DNA of 64,000 nt from Streptomyces sp. ST2-7A. GTDB taxonomy: Bacteria; Actinomycetota; Actinomycetes; Streptomycetales; Streptomycetaceae. Each line of letters opens with the position of its first letter. Position 1 is the stretch's first letter. The DNA is taken from NCBI RefSeq assembly GCF_021390475.1, contig NZ_JAJUWS010000011.1, positions 1 through 64,000 of the forward strand, written 5' to 3'. The translations under genes were made by a program, and so were the position numbers. Shown here in pieces: positions 37,054 through 45,818 of this stretch. Below the pieces are notes generated by a model. That model had not been told where the DNA came from. It made no database searches and worked only from the letters and a program-made list of their open reading frames with translations.

Positions 37054-38445
37054 TCAGATCCCGTCCAGCTGCCAGCGGGGCGGGGCCCCGCCGTCGCCGA
37101 GCCGGAGGACGGCCTTCGCCGGCAGTGCGGCGTCGTGGAACGGCGATTCGTTGGAGTCCATCTGGTAGCCGGCGGTGTTGAGATAGACCAGCTGGTCGCC
37201 GCGGCGCACCGGCCGCGGGAAGCCGATCTTCCGCCAGGTCACCAGATCGCTCTCCAAACAGGTCGAACCCGCGACGCAGGCCGGGAACACCTCGTCGGTG
37301 ACAGACCGGGCGGACAGCGGCACCGGGTCCGGGAGGTAGTCGCTGTTGAACCACTGTTCGGAGAGGCTGAAACTGCTGCCCGCGACGGTGACGATCGCGT
37401 ACCCGTCGGTGTCCCGCCGGTCGTCGACCTGCTGCACCCGGAACAAGGTGAAGCCGGCCTGGTCCAGCAGCGCCCGCCCGGGCTCGATGACGAACCGGAC
37501 GCCGTGGCGGGCCGCCTTCGCCGAGAGGCTCCCGCCGGCGACCGGGTGGCCCATGATCGCGCGCACCGCCTCCGCGGCGGACTGACCCCCGTACGGGTAG
37601 AAGTCGTCGAAGTTCTTGGCGCCGTGGTAATGGGCGGGCTCGTTCCGCTCGACGAACTCCTCCCACAACAGCGGATCGACGTAGCGCACCGGCAGGCCGC
37701 CGCCGATGTCGACCAGCTCCGCTGATGGTGAGCCACGCCGTCTGGCGTCGAGGCAGAGATCGATCATCTCGTCCGCCGCCATGGCGCGTTCGGCCGTCGA
37801 GTAGCCGGTCAGGTGGAAGGAGAATCCCCGTAGGTTCACGTGGCCGGCGTGTTCCGCGCAGAGGCTGACGGCGGTGTCGCGCTCGGCGGCGGCCATCCCG
37901 AAACGGCTCCCCGGCTGACTGTCCGTCCGGGATCGCAGCAGCACCGTGACCCGCTGTCCCGCAAGGCGAGCGGCGGCGGCCAGCCTGCGAAGTTCGCTCA
38001 CCGAATCAACGGCTACCAGGCAGCCGTGCCGGACGGCGAGCGCGTGCAGGGTGTCGTCCTTCTCCGGGCCGGAGATGCCGATCCGGTGTCCTGGCACCCC
38101 GCCTGCCAGTGCCTTGACCAGTTCGGGGGCGCTGGCGGCGTCGACCCCGACACCGAGAGCGGCGGCCGACCTGACGTAGCAGTCGGCCTTGTTCGCCTTC
38201 TTGGCGAACAGAATGTCGGCGTCCGCCCCCGCTTCGGCGCACGCTCGCCGGAGCGTGGCGACGTTCTCCTCGAAGACCTCCGGCAGCACGACGTGCAGCG
38301 GTGACCCCAGGCCGTCCAGGAGGTCGGCCAGCAGGGCTTGGTGATCGTCCAGCAGTGTGGCGACGGTGGGATGGCGAAGGGCGGTCAGTGATAAGGGCCG
38401 ATCCGCGGACACGGGAGACCCCGACTCTTGGCTCGATGTGGGCAC
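37054..38445 (-). CDS. type III (alanine-racemase fold) PLP amino acid decarboxylase
   Basis: 463 residues from GTG 38445, first gene of the operon. LysA/ornithine-decarboxylase fold: the PLP lysine aligns near Lys83 in LFAKKANKAD, the barrel carries GFSFHLTGYST and VDIGGGLPVRYVD, the active-site Cys lies in AGSTCLESDLVTW, and PLP-contacting Tyr in NTAGYQMD. It should remove CO2 from an amino acid or aminocarboxylate. Among siderophore operons SbnH has the same role on a diaminopropionate conjugate, so diaminopropionate or an adduct is the first substrate to test. The promoter lies so close that the mRNA may be leaderless. Confidence 0.88.
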   Translation of the reverse strand: MPTSSQESGSPVSADRPLSLTALRHPTVATLLDDHQALLADLLDGLGSPLHVVLPEVFEENVATLRRACAEAGADADILFAKKANKADCYVRSAAALGVGVDAASAPELVKALAGGVPGHRIGISGPEKDDTLHALAVRHGCLVAVDSVSELRRLAAAARLAGQRVTVLLRSRTDSQPGSRFGMAAAERDTAVSLCAEHAGHVNLRGFSFHLTGYSTAERAMAADEMIDLCLDARRRGSPSAELVDIGGGLPVRYVDPLLWEEFVERNEPAHYHGAKNFDDFYPYGGQSAAEAVRAIMGHPVAGGSLSAKAARHGVRFVIEPGRALLDQAGFTLFRVQQVDDRRDTDGYAIVTVAGSSFSLSEQWFNSDYLPDPVPLSARSVTDEVFPACVAGSTCLESDLVTWRKIGFPRPVRRGDQLVYLNTAGYQMDSNESPFHDAALPAKAVLRLGDGGAPPRWQLDGI

Positions 38446-38451
38446 TCGATC

Positions 38452-38481
38452 TTTCTACATGAACCTGATAATCATTTGCAA
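38452..38481 (-). promoter_or_regulatory. promoter of the metallophore-type operon
   Basis: On the minus strand TTGCAA (38481-38476) and TAGAAA (38457-38452) are spaced by 18 bases, a fair sigma-70-type pair. Transcription would begin at or next to GTG 38445. Confidence 0.5.
38466..38480 (-). promoter_or_regulatory. Zur-type box over the operon promoter
   Basis: The minus strand reads TGCAAATGATTATCA, a 7-1-7 palindrome-like site matching the Streptomyces Zur consensus TGAAAATGATTTTCA at 13 of 15 positions as I recall it. It covers the -35 element and spacer. An outer inverted repeat AACCTG/CAGGTT brackets it. Actinobacterial IdeR/DmdR iron boxes look different (TTAGGTTAGGCT type). Confidence 0.6.
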
Positions 38482-38489
38482 CAGGTTGG

Positions 38490-38660
38490 GTGGGCTCATC
38501 CCGACCCACCAGCCGGCCGCGGGCATCGCGCCCGCGCCACCGCTCCGGGGTGAGCAGGCCGATGTGCACGCCGGCGACGGCGAAAACCTCCTCCGGGGTT
38601 CCGGTCCCGACCACTCGGCCGCCGGAGAGGGCGACCCCCTGGTCGGCGGTTCCTGATGGG
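38490..38660 (-). pseudogene. C-terminal fragment of an ABC transporter ATPase
   Basis: The minus strand reads DQGVALSGGRVVGTGTPEEV followed by FAVAGVHIGLLTPERW, which looks like the tail of an ABC ATPase (hydrophobic strand, GGRVVGTG, PEEVF). The catalytic part is missing and IS5 debris lies beyond. It ends beside the Zur-type box, so it is just upstream of the operon. Confidence 0.45.
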
Positions 38661-38826
38661 GGAGACCGGGAAGGAGGCCGACCCGCAACCTTTCGGGCCC
38701 GTGGAACCCGGCGGTTGGTGGGGCCGACGGGGGTAACCGCCGTGGTTGTCGCCGCTTCCGTGGGCGGGGTCTTGGGCGAGGAGGCGGCCCGTGGCGGGGG
38801 TGTGGAGGTGGACGCCATGAGGGTCG

Positions 38827-39560
38827 GGCCGGTGATGCGGGTGGTGGAACATCGCGGACGGCGAAGGAGTCGCCAGGGCTTCGGAGTGGCCACGACCTGT
38901 TCACCCGGCGCTCGGATCCTCGCGTGGGAGCGATTGTGGGTCCGTTGGCCGGTGGAGAGGTTTTCTCATCGGCCGCGGCAGGGGGTGCGCACGGTGCCAC
39001 CGGCGCCCTGGTCGCGCTTGTCGGCCCGGCAGGGCGCGTTCACGCGGCTCAACGCGTCGATGATGGCCCGGGTGCGGGCGGCGCGGATGTCTGGACGGCT
39101 CCCGGCGGGGCGGGCGGGGCCCACAACGGACGGCCGGTGGGGGTGCCTCCCGGCCGAGGGCCGGGGGAGGGGCTGGGCTGGGGCCACACGTTCATCCCGT
39201 GCCTCCTCGAATGGTACGGCCGATCGGCGGCGATATCCCCCGACCTTCGGCCGGGAGGTACCCCCGGTCGAAGGTCGGAAGGGTGCCGTCCGGGATCACG
39301 AACACCTTCCACGCCGTCGCCCCGGTCGCGGTCGTGAGGTCCGGGGCCCGGGCGGCCGGGAGCGCGACGGCTTCGGTGACGTGGCGGTGGGCGGTGGGGA
39401 TGCCGATACCCGCCGCGAGCCCCGTATGGGGAATCCCCCGTCCCCGGGGTCGGAGGAGTACGACCGCACCGTGGGTGCCGGGGTCAACAGGGCCTGATGG
39501 CAGGGGAAAGCCGTCTCCACCGGGTACCGGTCGCGCGTCGGTACGCGGTGAGGGGATCCG
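38827..39560 (-). pseudogene. IS5-family transposase remnant
   Basis: Minus-strand pieces in several frames: HQALLTPAPTVRSY, then GLAAGIGIPTAHRHVTEAVA, KVFVIPDGTLPTFDR, IAADRPYHSRRHGMNVW, IRAARTRAIIDALSRVNAPC, RADKRDQGAGGTVRTPCRGR and PKPWRLLRRPRCSTTRIT. These follow the IS5-group order, but frames are broken and short GC-rich insertions interrupt it. Confidence 0.75.
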
Positions 39561-40013
39561 ACAGGTGACCCGGGGTCGATGGGGACGGATCGACTCCGGC
39601 GGGTGGACAGGCACGTGAGGCCCCGGGCGGACGGGTTGATCCCGATCGACGCCCCATCTCCCGGGATTTTCATCCTTCCCCCACTCGGCCCCGCACCCGG
39701 GCCTCCCACTGTCGGGTGACTTGGAAAAGGCTCAATATCTGTCCCCGCGACATGAGGGTTTGGCGGATCATGCGGCGAGAGTTTTTGCCGCGAGGGGCAG
39801 GGTGGGATTATTCAACGCACGCGCGCCGTTCCGACATGCTACTGTCTCTCTCAGTTGCAGTTGTGGTTCCCAAAACTTCAAGTGCCTCCACCCGGCTCCT
39901 GCCGAGTGGGCGTGCTTTTGTATTTCCGGTCGTTTCCGGGCGGGGTAATCATCGCGGCGACACGGCGTCCGCGTGGTGCGGGCTCCGATGCACTGCCCCA
40001 AAGGAGATATGAC
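39561..40013 (+). other. long leader of the cold-shock gene
   Basis: No gene is supported. A long untranslated leader is common for cspA-type genes and may occupy part of this stretch; I cannot identify its promoter. A strong AAGGAGATAT ribosome site lies at 40001-40010. Confidence 0.4.
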
Positions 40014-40217
40014 ATGGCTGCTGGTACCGTGAAGTGGTTCAACTCGGAAAAGGGCTTCGGCTTCATCGAGCAGGATGGTGGCGGCGCCGACGTGTTCGCC
40101 CACTACTCGAACATCGCCGCCCAGGGTTTCCGTGAGCTGCTCGAGGGTCAGAAGGTCAACTTCGACATCGCGCAGGGCCAGAAGGGCCCGACGGCCGAGA
40201 ACATCGTTCCGGCCTGA
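40014..40217 (+). CDS. csp: CspA-family cold-shock protein
   Basis: 67 residues, a complete OB-fold RNA chaperone with the RNP motifs KGFGFIEQD and DVFAHYS. It binds single-stranded RNA/DNA and melts secondary structure. It is followed by a strong terminator and then a DEAD-box helicase, a combination that handles structured RNA in the cold. Confidence 0.96.
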   Translation: MAAGTVKWFNSEKGFGFIEQDGGGADVFAHYSNIAAQGFRELLEGQKVNFDIAQGQKGPTAENIVPA

Positions 40218-40227
40218 CGCGCACTCT

Positions 40228-40269
40228 GTGACCGGGGCCCGCATCCTTCGGGGTGCGGGCCCCGGTCAC
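40228..40269 (+). terminator. terminator after csp
   Basis: A 19-bp stem (GTGACCGGGGCCCGCA ... TGCGGGCCCCGGTCAC) around a TTCG tetraloop. It lacks a T-run, as is common for actinobacterial terminators. Confidence 0.85.
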
Positions 40270-40464
40270 ATGTTTTCCCGCGATGGGTTCACCGCGGCCG
40301 ACGCCCACGTTTCACGCCCCATCGCGTCACCCATTTCAGTACCTGTGTCCGCACGGATTTCCGGTGGCCGGGTTTTCTTTATCGCCGGTTCATGTCTGTG
40401 ATTTCTCGTGCTGCTCGTTGCCGCGGAAATTCCTTGATATGCGCCGCATCGAGGAAGGTTCCGC

Positions 40465-41976
40465 ATGAACCGCACACGTATGAATGACCGTTCCGCCCGC
40501 CCCCGCGCCGGCGGTGCCGACGCCGGAAGGGGCGGCAGCCGCTTCGGTTCGCAGGCGCCGCGCCGTTCCGGTGGGTCGGCCCGTTCCGGCGGTTACGGCC
40601 GTCGACCCGCCGCGCCGCAGGGTGAGTTCGCGCTCCCCGTGACGCTCACCCCCGCGCTGCCCGCCGTGGAGGGCTTCGCCGACCTCGACATGCCCCGGCA
40701 GCTCCTGGCCGAACTCGGCAAGCAGGGCATGACCGCACCGTTCCCGATCCAGGCCGCGACGCTGCCCAACTCCCTGGCGGGCCGTGATGTCCTGGGCCGC
40801 GGACGCACCGGCTCCGGCAAGACCCTCGCCTTCGGTCTCGCACTGCTCGCCCGCACGGCGGGACAGCGTGCCGAGCCCCGCCAGCCGCTGGGGTTGATCC
40901 TCGTACCGACCCGTGAGCTGGCGCAGCAGGTCACCGACGCTTTGACTCCGTACGCCCGCTCCGTCGGGTCGCGACTGGCCACGGTGGTGGGCGGGATGTC
41001 GATCGGCAGACAGACCGGCGCGTTGCGAGGCGGAGCCGAAGTCGTCGTCGCGACCCCGGGGCGACTCAAGGACCTCATCGACCGTGGCGACTGCCGGCTG
41101 AACCAGGTGGGCATCACGGTGTTGGACGAGGCCGACCAGATGGCCGACATGGGGTTCATGCCGCAGGTGACCGCGTTGCTCGACCAGGTCCGCCCGGAGG
41201 GACAGCGGATGCTGTTCTCCGCCACCCTGGACCGTAACGTCGACCTGCTGGTGCGCCGCTATCTGACCGACCCCGTCGTGCACTCGGTCGACCCGTCGGC
41301 CGGCGCGGTCACGACGATGGAACACCACGTCCTGCACGTCCACGGTGCCGACAAGCACGCCGCGACGACCGAGATCGCCGCCCGCGACGGCCGCGTGATC
41401 ATGTTCCTGGACACCAAGCACGCCGTCGACCGGCTCACCCGGGACCTGCTCAACAGCGGGGTACGGGCCGCCGCGCTGCACGGCGGCAAGTCGCAGCCGC
41501 AGCGCACCCGGACGCTGGCGCAGTTCAAGACGGGGCATGTCGGCGTGCTGGTGGCGACCAACGTCGCGGCGCGTGGCATCCACGTCGACAACCTCGACCT
41601 CGTCGTCAACGTCGACCCGCCGACCGACCACAAGGACTACCTCCACCGCGGTGGCCGTACCGCCCGCGCCGGCGAGTCCGGCAGTGTCGTCACCCTCGTC
41701 ACGCCGAACCAGCGCCGCGGCATGGTCCGCCTCATGTCGGACGCCGGGATCCAGCCGCAGACCACCCGGATCCACTCGGGCGACGAGGCCCTGAGCCGGA
41801 TCACCGGCGCCCGGGTCCCGTCCGGTGTCCCGGTCGTCATCACCGCACCGGAGGCCGAACGCTCCCGACGCGGCCCCTCCTCCCGGGGTGGCTCCTCCTC
41901 CCGGGGCCGACGCCGCCCCTCTTCGGCGATCCGGCGCGAGCCCGTACGCCGGTCCGTCTCCGACACGGCGGCCTAG
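40465..41976 (+). CDS. DEAD-box RNA helicase
   Basis: 503 residues. Q-motif FPIQAATLPN, Walker A GRTGSGKT, motif Ia PTRELAQQ, DEAD-box variant VLDEADQM, SAT (LFSATLDRN), and motifs V/VI ATNVAARGIHVD and HRGGRTARAGESG. Arg/Gly/Ser-rich basic tails at both ends probably bind RNA. GAGGAAGG precedes ATG 40465. With csp upstream and an SCO5918-like gene downstream it forms a trio also seen in Streptomyces. Confidence 0.95.
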   Translation: MNRTRMNDRSARPRAGGADAGRGGSRFGSQAPRRSGGSARSGGYGRRPAAPQGEFALPVTLTPALPAVEGFADLDMPRQLLAELGKQGMTAPFPIQAATLPNSLAGRDVLGRGRTGSGKTLAFGLALLARTAGQRAEPRQPLGLILVPTRELAQQVTDALTPYARSVGSRLATVVGGMSIGRQTGALRGGAEVVVATPGRLKDLIDRGDCRLNQVGITVLDEADQMADMGFMPQVTALLDQVRPEGQRMLFSATLDRNVDLLVRRYLTDPVVHSVDPSAGAVTTMEHHVLHVHGADKHAATTEIAARDGRVIMFLDTKHAVDRLTRDLLNSGVRAAALHGGKSQPQRTRTLAQFKTGHVGVLVATNVAARGIHVDNLDLVVNVDPPTDHKDYLHRGGRTARAGESGSVVTLVTPNQRRGMVRLMSDAGIQPQTTRIHSGDEALSRITGARVPSGVPVVITAPEAERSRRGPSSRGGSSSRGRRRPSSAIRREPVRRSVSDTAA

Positions 41977-42310
41977 AACCCTCGTGCCCGGGAAGCCGAC
42001 CCGTCTCCGCGGAGGGCACCCTCGACGCCGGTCCGGATACGGACCGGCCCGGCGGGCGCCGGCCCGGTGCACGGGACGGTGACCGGGGCGATGGCCGCGA
42101 CCGGAGCACGGGTGCCCGACGCCACGGGCGTCGGGGTGGCGCGGTCCGTCACGGTCGCCGTCCGCCCGGGCCGCCCGATCGTCCGTGACCGGGACGGCCG
42201 GTGCCCCGCCGTGGCCGACGAGCGGGGCGATGCCCCGGGCGTTCCCGCTCTCTCCCGCTGAACCACCTCTCCCGCTCGGACCGTTCTTCCCTTCTCCTCT
42301 GTGAGGCCCC
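41977..42310 (+). other. gap between helicase and SCO5918-like gene
   Basis: No gene is supported. CTTCTCCTCTGTGAGG just before 42311 supplies a weak ribosome site only. Confidence 0.35.
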
Positions 42311-42619
42311 ATGCGCTGCGTCATCGCCCGCTTCCCCTTCGAACTCACCAAGAGCGGCGTGCTGGAATCGATGAAGGGGATCAAGCCCGAAGCGGGAACC
42401 GGCGAATCCGTGATCATCGGTCGTCGCCACTACCCCCTCAAGCAGGTCGGTCAGGTCGTCACCCGCCAGGACCGACGCGACTTCAGCGCCGCCGAAGTCC
42501 TCCGGGCGATGACGAAGCTCGGCTTCACCTGCCGCACCCTCCCCGAGGCCGTACCCGTACGCGACCTCAGCCCTCTCCAGCGGGCTTCCGCGATGCTCGG
42601 CACCCCCTTGGCCGTTTGA
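42311..42619 (+). CDS. SCO5918-family protein of unknown function
   Basis: 102 residues: MRCVIARFPFELTKSGVLES, then KGIKPEAGTGESVIIGRRHY and PLKQVGQVVTRQDRRDFSAAEV. I recognise it as the small conserved protein found behind the DEAD-box helicase and cold-shock genes in streptomycetes. Function is not established; the context suggests RNA or cold adaptation. No membrane helix or known catalytic motif is seen. Confidence 0.8.
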   Translation: MRCVIARFPFELTKSGVLESMKGIKPEAGTGESVIIGRRHYPLKQVGQVVTRQDRRDFSAAEVLRAMTKLGFTCRTLPEAVPVRDLSPLQRASAMLGTPLAV

Positions 42620-43196
42620 CCGACGGGGCGGGCTCGTCGCAGGAAGTGTCCGGTGGGCGGAGTAGCCGAGAGGCGCCCATGGCCCGGGAACCGACCCCCT
42701 CGATCACAACGCGGTACATCCCGCCCGTCTCCGGGGCCCCCATCGGGCCCTGCGGGATCCGGGTGACATTCGGGTGACACGGTGGTGCTGATGATCGGGT
42801 GGCCCGTCCATCGCGAGGGTGTCGAAGAGGGCGGAACCCCTCCCGGCGGGTGAAATCCGTCGGGATTTCCGTCGCCCTCCGCCTCCGGACGGCTTCGGGA
42901 GCCGCCGGAGGCGGTGCTCACAACCCCGCCGATGACCACGGTCGGGGAGGTCCGAGAGCCCCGCCCGGATTCCACCGGGGCGGCGATGTCACCGGACAAG
43001 CCGTCGGGTCTCCGACGTGGCGCGGGATCGTATTCACCGGCGGTCCGGCTGCTTCAGTGGTGACGCCACCGGGCGAGACGGGCACTCGCGGTTCTGTCGC
43101 CGGAGACGACGCGGGCGACGCGGTCACCCGGGGCAGCGCGCCCCGCTCCGCCCGCCCGGGGGCCGGCCGGAGCGGAATGGCGGAGCGGTCATCGGG
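42620..43196. other. 577-bp gap, no gene seen
   Basis: High-GC DNA between converging genes, with no supported gene or RNA. No clear terminator hairpin with a T-run was noticed. Confidence 0.35.
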
Positions 43197-44435
43197 TCAT
43201 CGATCGGGAGTGGACCGCCCCGTCCGTGACGGTGCGGACGCGTTGGCGAGGTCGGCGCCGGTGTCGGCGTCCCGCCGGGAGTGGTCGACGCCGTGCCAGT
43301 CCAGGCACATGACGGTCGCGTCGTCCTGCAGATGGCCGTGGTTGGCGTCGACGATCGCCGAGATGAGAGTGCGGGCGGCCTCGCGGGGATGCAGCTCGCC
43401 GGTGCGGACGACCAGGTCGGCCAGGTCGAGGCTGTTGGCGTTGCGCTCGAGCATGCCGTCGGTGAGCATCACCAACCGGTCGCCCGGCCGCAGGTCCGGG
43501 GATTGGACCCGGTAGGTGGGGGAGATCTGGAAGCCGAACGGCAGGTCGATCTGCGGAACGATCTGTTGTACCCGTCCGTCCCGCAGGCGTAGTGGCCAGG
43601 GGTGGCCGGCGTTGACGAACTCGGTCCTGCCGTCGAGCAGGCTGATGCGCAGGAGTTGGCCGGTGACGTAGCCCCGGCGGCCGTGATCCCGGATGGCCCG
43701 GTCGGCCTGGTGGGCCTGCTCGGCGAGGTCGGCACCGGCCCGCCGTGCCCGGCGCAGGGCGCCCACGAGGAGGCTGGCCAGTAGCGCGGCGTCGACATCG
43801 TGCCCCATGGCGTCGGTGACGGAGAGCTGGACCGTGTCCCGGTCGATCACGTAGTCGAAGGTGTCACCCCCGACGTGGTCCGCCGGCTCCAGCGCCCCGG
43901 CGACCGCGAACTGCGCCGCCTCACAGGCAAGCGACGTCGGGAGCAACCGGTGCTGGATCTCCGCGGCCAGGCTCAGCGGAATGGTGCGGCGGCCCCACTG
44001 GTACACATCGGTGAAGGGCCGGTTCGCGATCACGATGTACGCCAGGGCGTGCGCGGTCTCGCCGATCTCCCGCATCACCTCCGCGTCCGGCTCCGTGGGC
44101 AGGAACAGTTCGAGGAGTCCGATGGCGTCCCCGCGGTTGGTCACCGGGGCGATGACCCGTACCAGCGCGTCCTCGCTCCTGTCCTCCACCGCCGGCCGCT
44201 GGGTGCGGATCACGTCCTCGTACAGGGTGCCCCGCAGCGTGATGCGCCGGGCGGGCTCATCGGTGTCGACGCTGCCCGCCGCCCCCAGCCGTACGACCGA
44301 GCCGCCGGTGAAGTCGGTGATGAGGAACGACACCGACGCGGCCTCGAGGTGCTCCTTGAGCATGCGCGCGACCACGTCGAGCGACTCCACGGGCGCCGCG
44401 GCCTCGGCCGCCGCCAATGTTCCGGCCAAGGTCAT
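43197..44435 (-). CDS. PP2C/SpoIIE-type serine phosphatase with GAF sensor
   Basis: 412 residues from ATG 44435 (MTLAGTLAAAEAAAP); a longer start at 44600 would add 55 residues of low-complexity sequence, so I prefer the shorter. A GAF-like domain (about 20-140) precedes the SpoIIE phosphatase domain (about 170-390) with EIQHRLLPTSLA, DHVGGDTFDYVID (metal Asp), LSVTDAMGHDVDAALLASLL and LVMLTDGMLERN. In actinomycetes such proteins dephosphorylate anti-sigma-factor antagonists or relay redox/light signals. No partner gene is adjacent. Confidence 0.9.
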   Translation of the reverse strand: MTLAGTLAAAEAAAPVESLDVVARMLKEHLEAASVSFLITDFTGGSVVRLGAAGSVDTDEPARRITLRGTLYEDVIRTQRPAVEDRSEDALVRVIAPVTNRGDAIGLLELFLPTEPDAEVMREIGETAHALAYIVIANRPFTDVYQWGRRTIPLSLAAEIQHRLLPTSLACEAAQFAVAGALEPADHVGGDTFDYVIDRDTVQLSVTDAMGHDVDAALLASLLVGALRRARRAGADLAEQAHQADRAIRDHGRRGYVTGQLLRISLLDGRTEFVNAGHPWPLRLRDGRVQQIVPQIDLPFGFQISPTYRVQSPDLRPGDRLVMLTDGMLERNANSLDLADLVVRTGELHPREAARTLISAIVDANHGHLQDDATVMCLDWHGVDHSRRDADTGADLANASAPSRTGRSTPDR

Positions 44436-44984
44436 CGTCCCGCCCCGGCCACGTCCGTTCCCGGGAGCACGAGCGACCGGTTCACCGTTCCCGTCGGGCC
44501 CACATGCGGTCACGGCGACTCCTCGCTGCTTGTCTGTGCCCGGTTTTCCGTCCCGGGCGGGCGACGGGGCGACGCCGGCCCGGTGCCGGACAGTTGTCAT
44601 TGCACCACAGAGTCCCCGAACGGACGCACTTGGGGATCAACCACCGGTCGGACGTCCCGACGCCACCACCGTGTGGAACGCCCCGGCATCGCGACCGCTC
44701 GGCCCACCGGGGTTCACGCCACCCCGCGCCGGCGGTGACCCGTCGTGATCGCCGCGGCCCGCATGGCGGTCTGTACGTGGTGCGAGTTCACCGCCGAACT
44801 CCCGGCCGCCCACCGGATCCGGTGGGGGAGGGGTGCCGTGTGACACCGTCGGCGAACGCGGTCGTTCCGGGCTGCCGTTGGTTTCGCCGCGGCTCGGCCC
44901 CCCCGGCACGGCGCCCTCACCGCGATCGCCCACCGAGGAGGGGCGATCTTCCCCGGGACAGACAACTCTCGAAATCAATGGCAT
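44436..44984. other. divergent intergenic region
   Basis: Non-coding stretch between the phosphatase and methyltransferase genes. Only the Zur-type box at its right end stands out. Confidence 0.4.
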
Positions 44985-44999
44985 TGATAATCGTTTTCA
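44985..44999 (+). promoter_or_regulatory. Zur-type box before the methyltransferase gene
   Basis: TGATAATCGTTTTCA; its reverse complement TGAAAACGATTATCA matches the recalled Zur consensus at 13 of 15 positions. The GATAAT within it could be the -10 element, placing the box over the promoter. Confidence 0.6.
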
Positions 45000-45053
45000 T
45001 ATATGGATTGGGTGCCGGTCGCTACGGACGAGGAACGGAAGAGGTGCACGGAC

Positions 45054-45818
45054 GTGGACGTGAGCAGGGGGACGGCCGGCACGTGGGTGGAGCGCTGGGA
45101 ACGACAGCAGCGGCGGTACGCGGTGGATCGCGAGGAGCGGTTCACGGTGATCTCCGATGTCGTGGAGCACGTCTGCGCCGGTCGTGACCGGCCGCTCCTG
45201 CTCGACCTCGGCTGCGGCCCCGGCTCCCTGTCCGCCCGGCTCGCCCACCGCCTGCCGGGTGCGGAGATCGTCGCGGTGGACATGGATCCCGTGCTGTTGG
45301 GGCTGGGACGCTCCCATCACGCGAACGCCGCCCGGTACGTGGAGGCGAAAATCGGCGCGGACGGCTGGGTCGAGGCCCTGGAACTGCGCCGCGACCCGGA
45401 CGTCGTCGTCTCTACGACGGCTCTGCACTATCTCTCCGCTCCCGCGCTGCTGCGGACCTACCGCGTTCTCGCGGCTCTTCTACGGCCCGGCGGGGCGCTG
45501 GTCAACGGAGATCATTTCCCTCCCGACGAGCAGTCCTGCGCGGAGCTCACCGTCCGGGTGGGTCGGCTCAGGGCCGAGCGGGCGGGCGATCACGGCCACG
45601 AGGACTGGGAGTCCTGGTGGAGGGAGGCGGCCGCGGACCCGGAACTGGCCGATCTGTTCGAGCGACGGGAGCGGAGCCGTCCCTCGCCCGACGAGGACGG
45701 GAATCGGGACCTCTCCGTGCGCCACCACACCGAACTGCTGCTCCGGGCGGGGTTCCACCACGTCACGCCGGTGTGGCAGGTGGGGGACAGCGGCGTGCTC
45801 GTGGCGCTGAAGGACTGA
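45054..45818 (+). CDS. class I SAM-dependent methyltransferase, Zur-box-linked
   Basis: 254 residues from GTG 45054, preceded by GGAAGAGG; an ATG at 45003, only four bases after the Zur-type box, would add 17 residues. SAM motif I is LLDLGCGPGSLSARLAHRL, with VAVDMDPVLLGLG (acidic loop) and DVVVSTTALHYLS (motif IV). It resembles small-molecule or tRNA-type Rossmann methyltransferases; the substrate is unknown. It stands alone, 6.5 kb from the metallophore-type operon, but the shared regulatory box suggests it may act on the same product or in zinc starvation. Confidence 0.8.
   Translation: MDVSRGTAGTWVERWERQQRRYAVDREERFTVISDVVEHVCAGRDRPLLLDLGCGPGSLSARLAHRLPGAEIVAVDMDPVLLGLGRSHHANAARYVEAKIGADGWVEALELRRDPDVVVSTTALHYLSAPALLRTYRVLAALLRPGGALVNGDHFPPDEQSCAELTVRVGRLRAERAGDHGHEDWESWWREAAADPELADLFERRERSRPSPDEDGNRDLSVRHHTELLLRAGFHHVTPVWQVGDSGVLVALKD

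Noticed and set aside
38464..38488. IdeR/DmdR iron box reading of the AACCTG...CAGGTT repeat
   Set aside because: The arms point the wrong way for the TTAGGTTAGGCTAACCTAA type; the inner 15-mer fits a Zur-type site better.
38490..39497. 335-codon plus-strand open frame
   Set aside because: The opposite strand carries recognisable IS5 transposase and ABC ATPase pieces; the plus-strand translation is Arg/Gly-rich without any motif.
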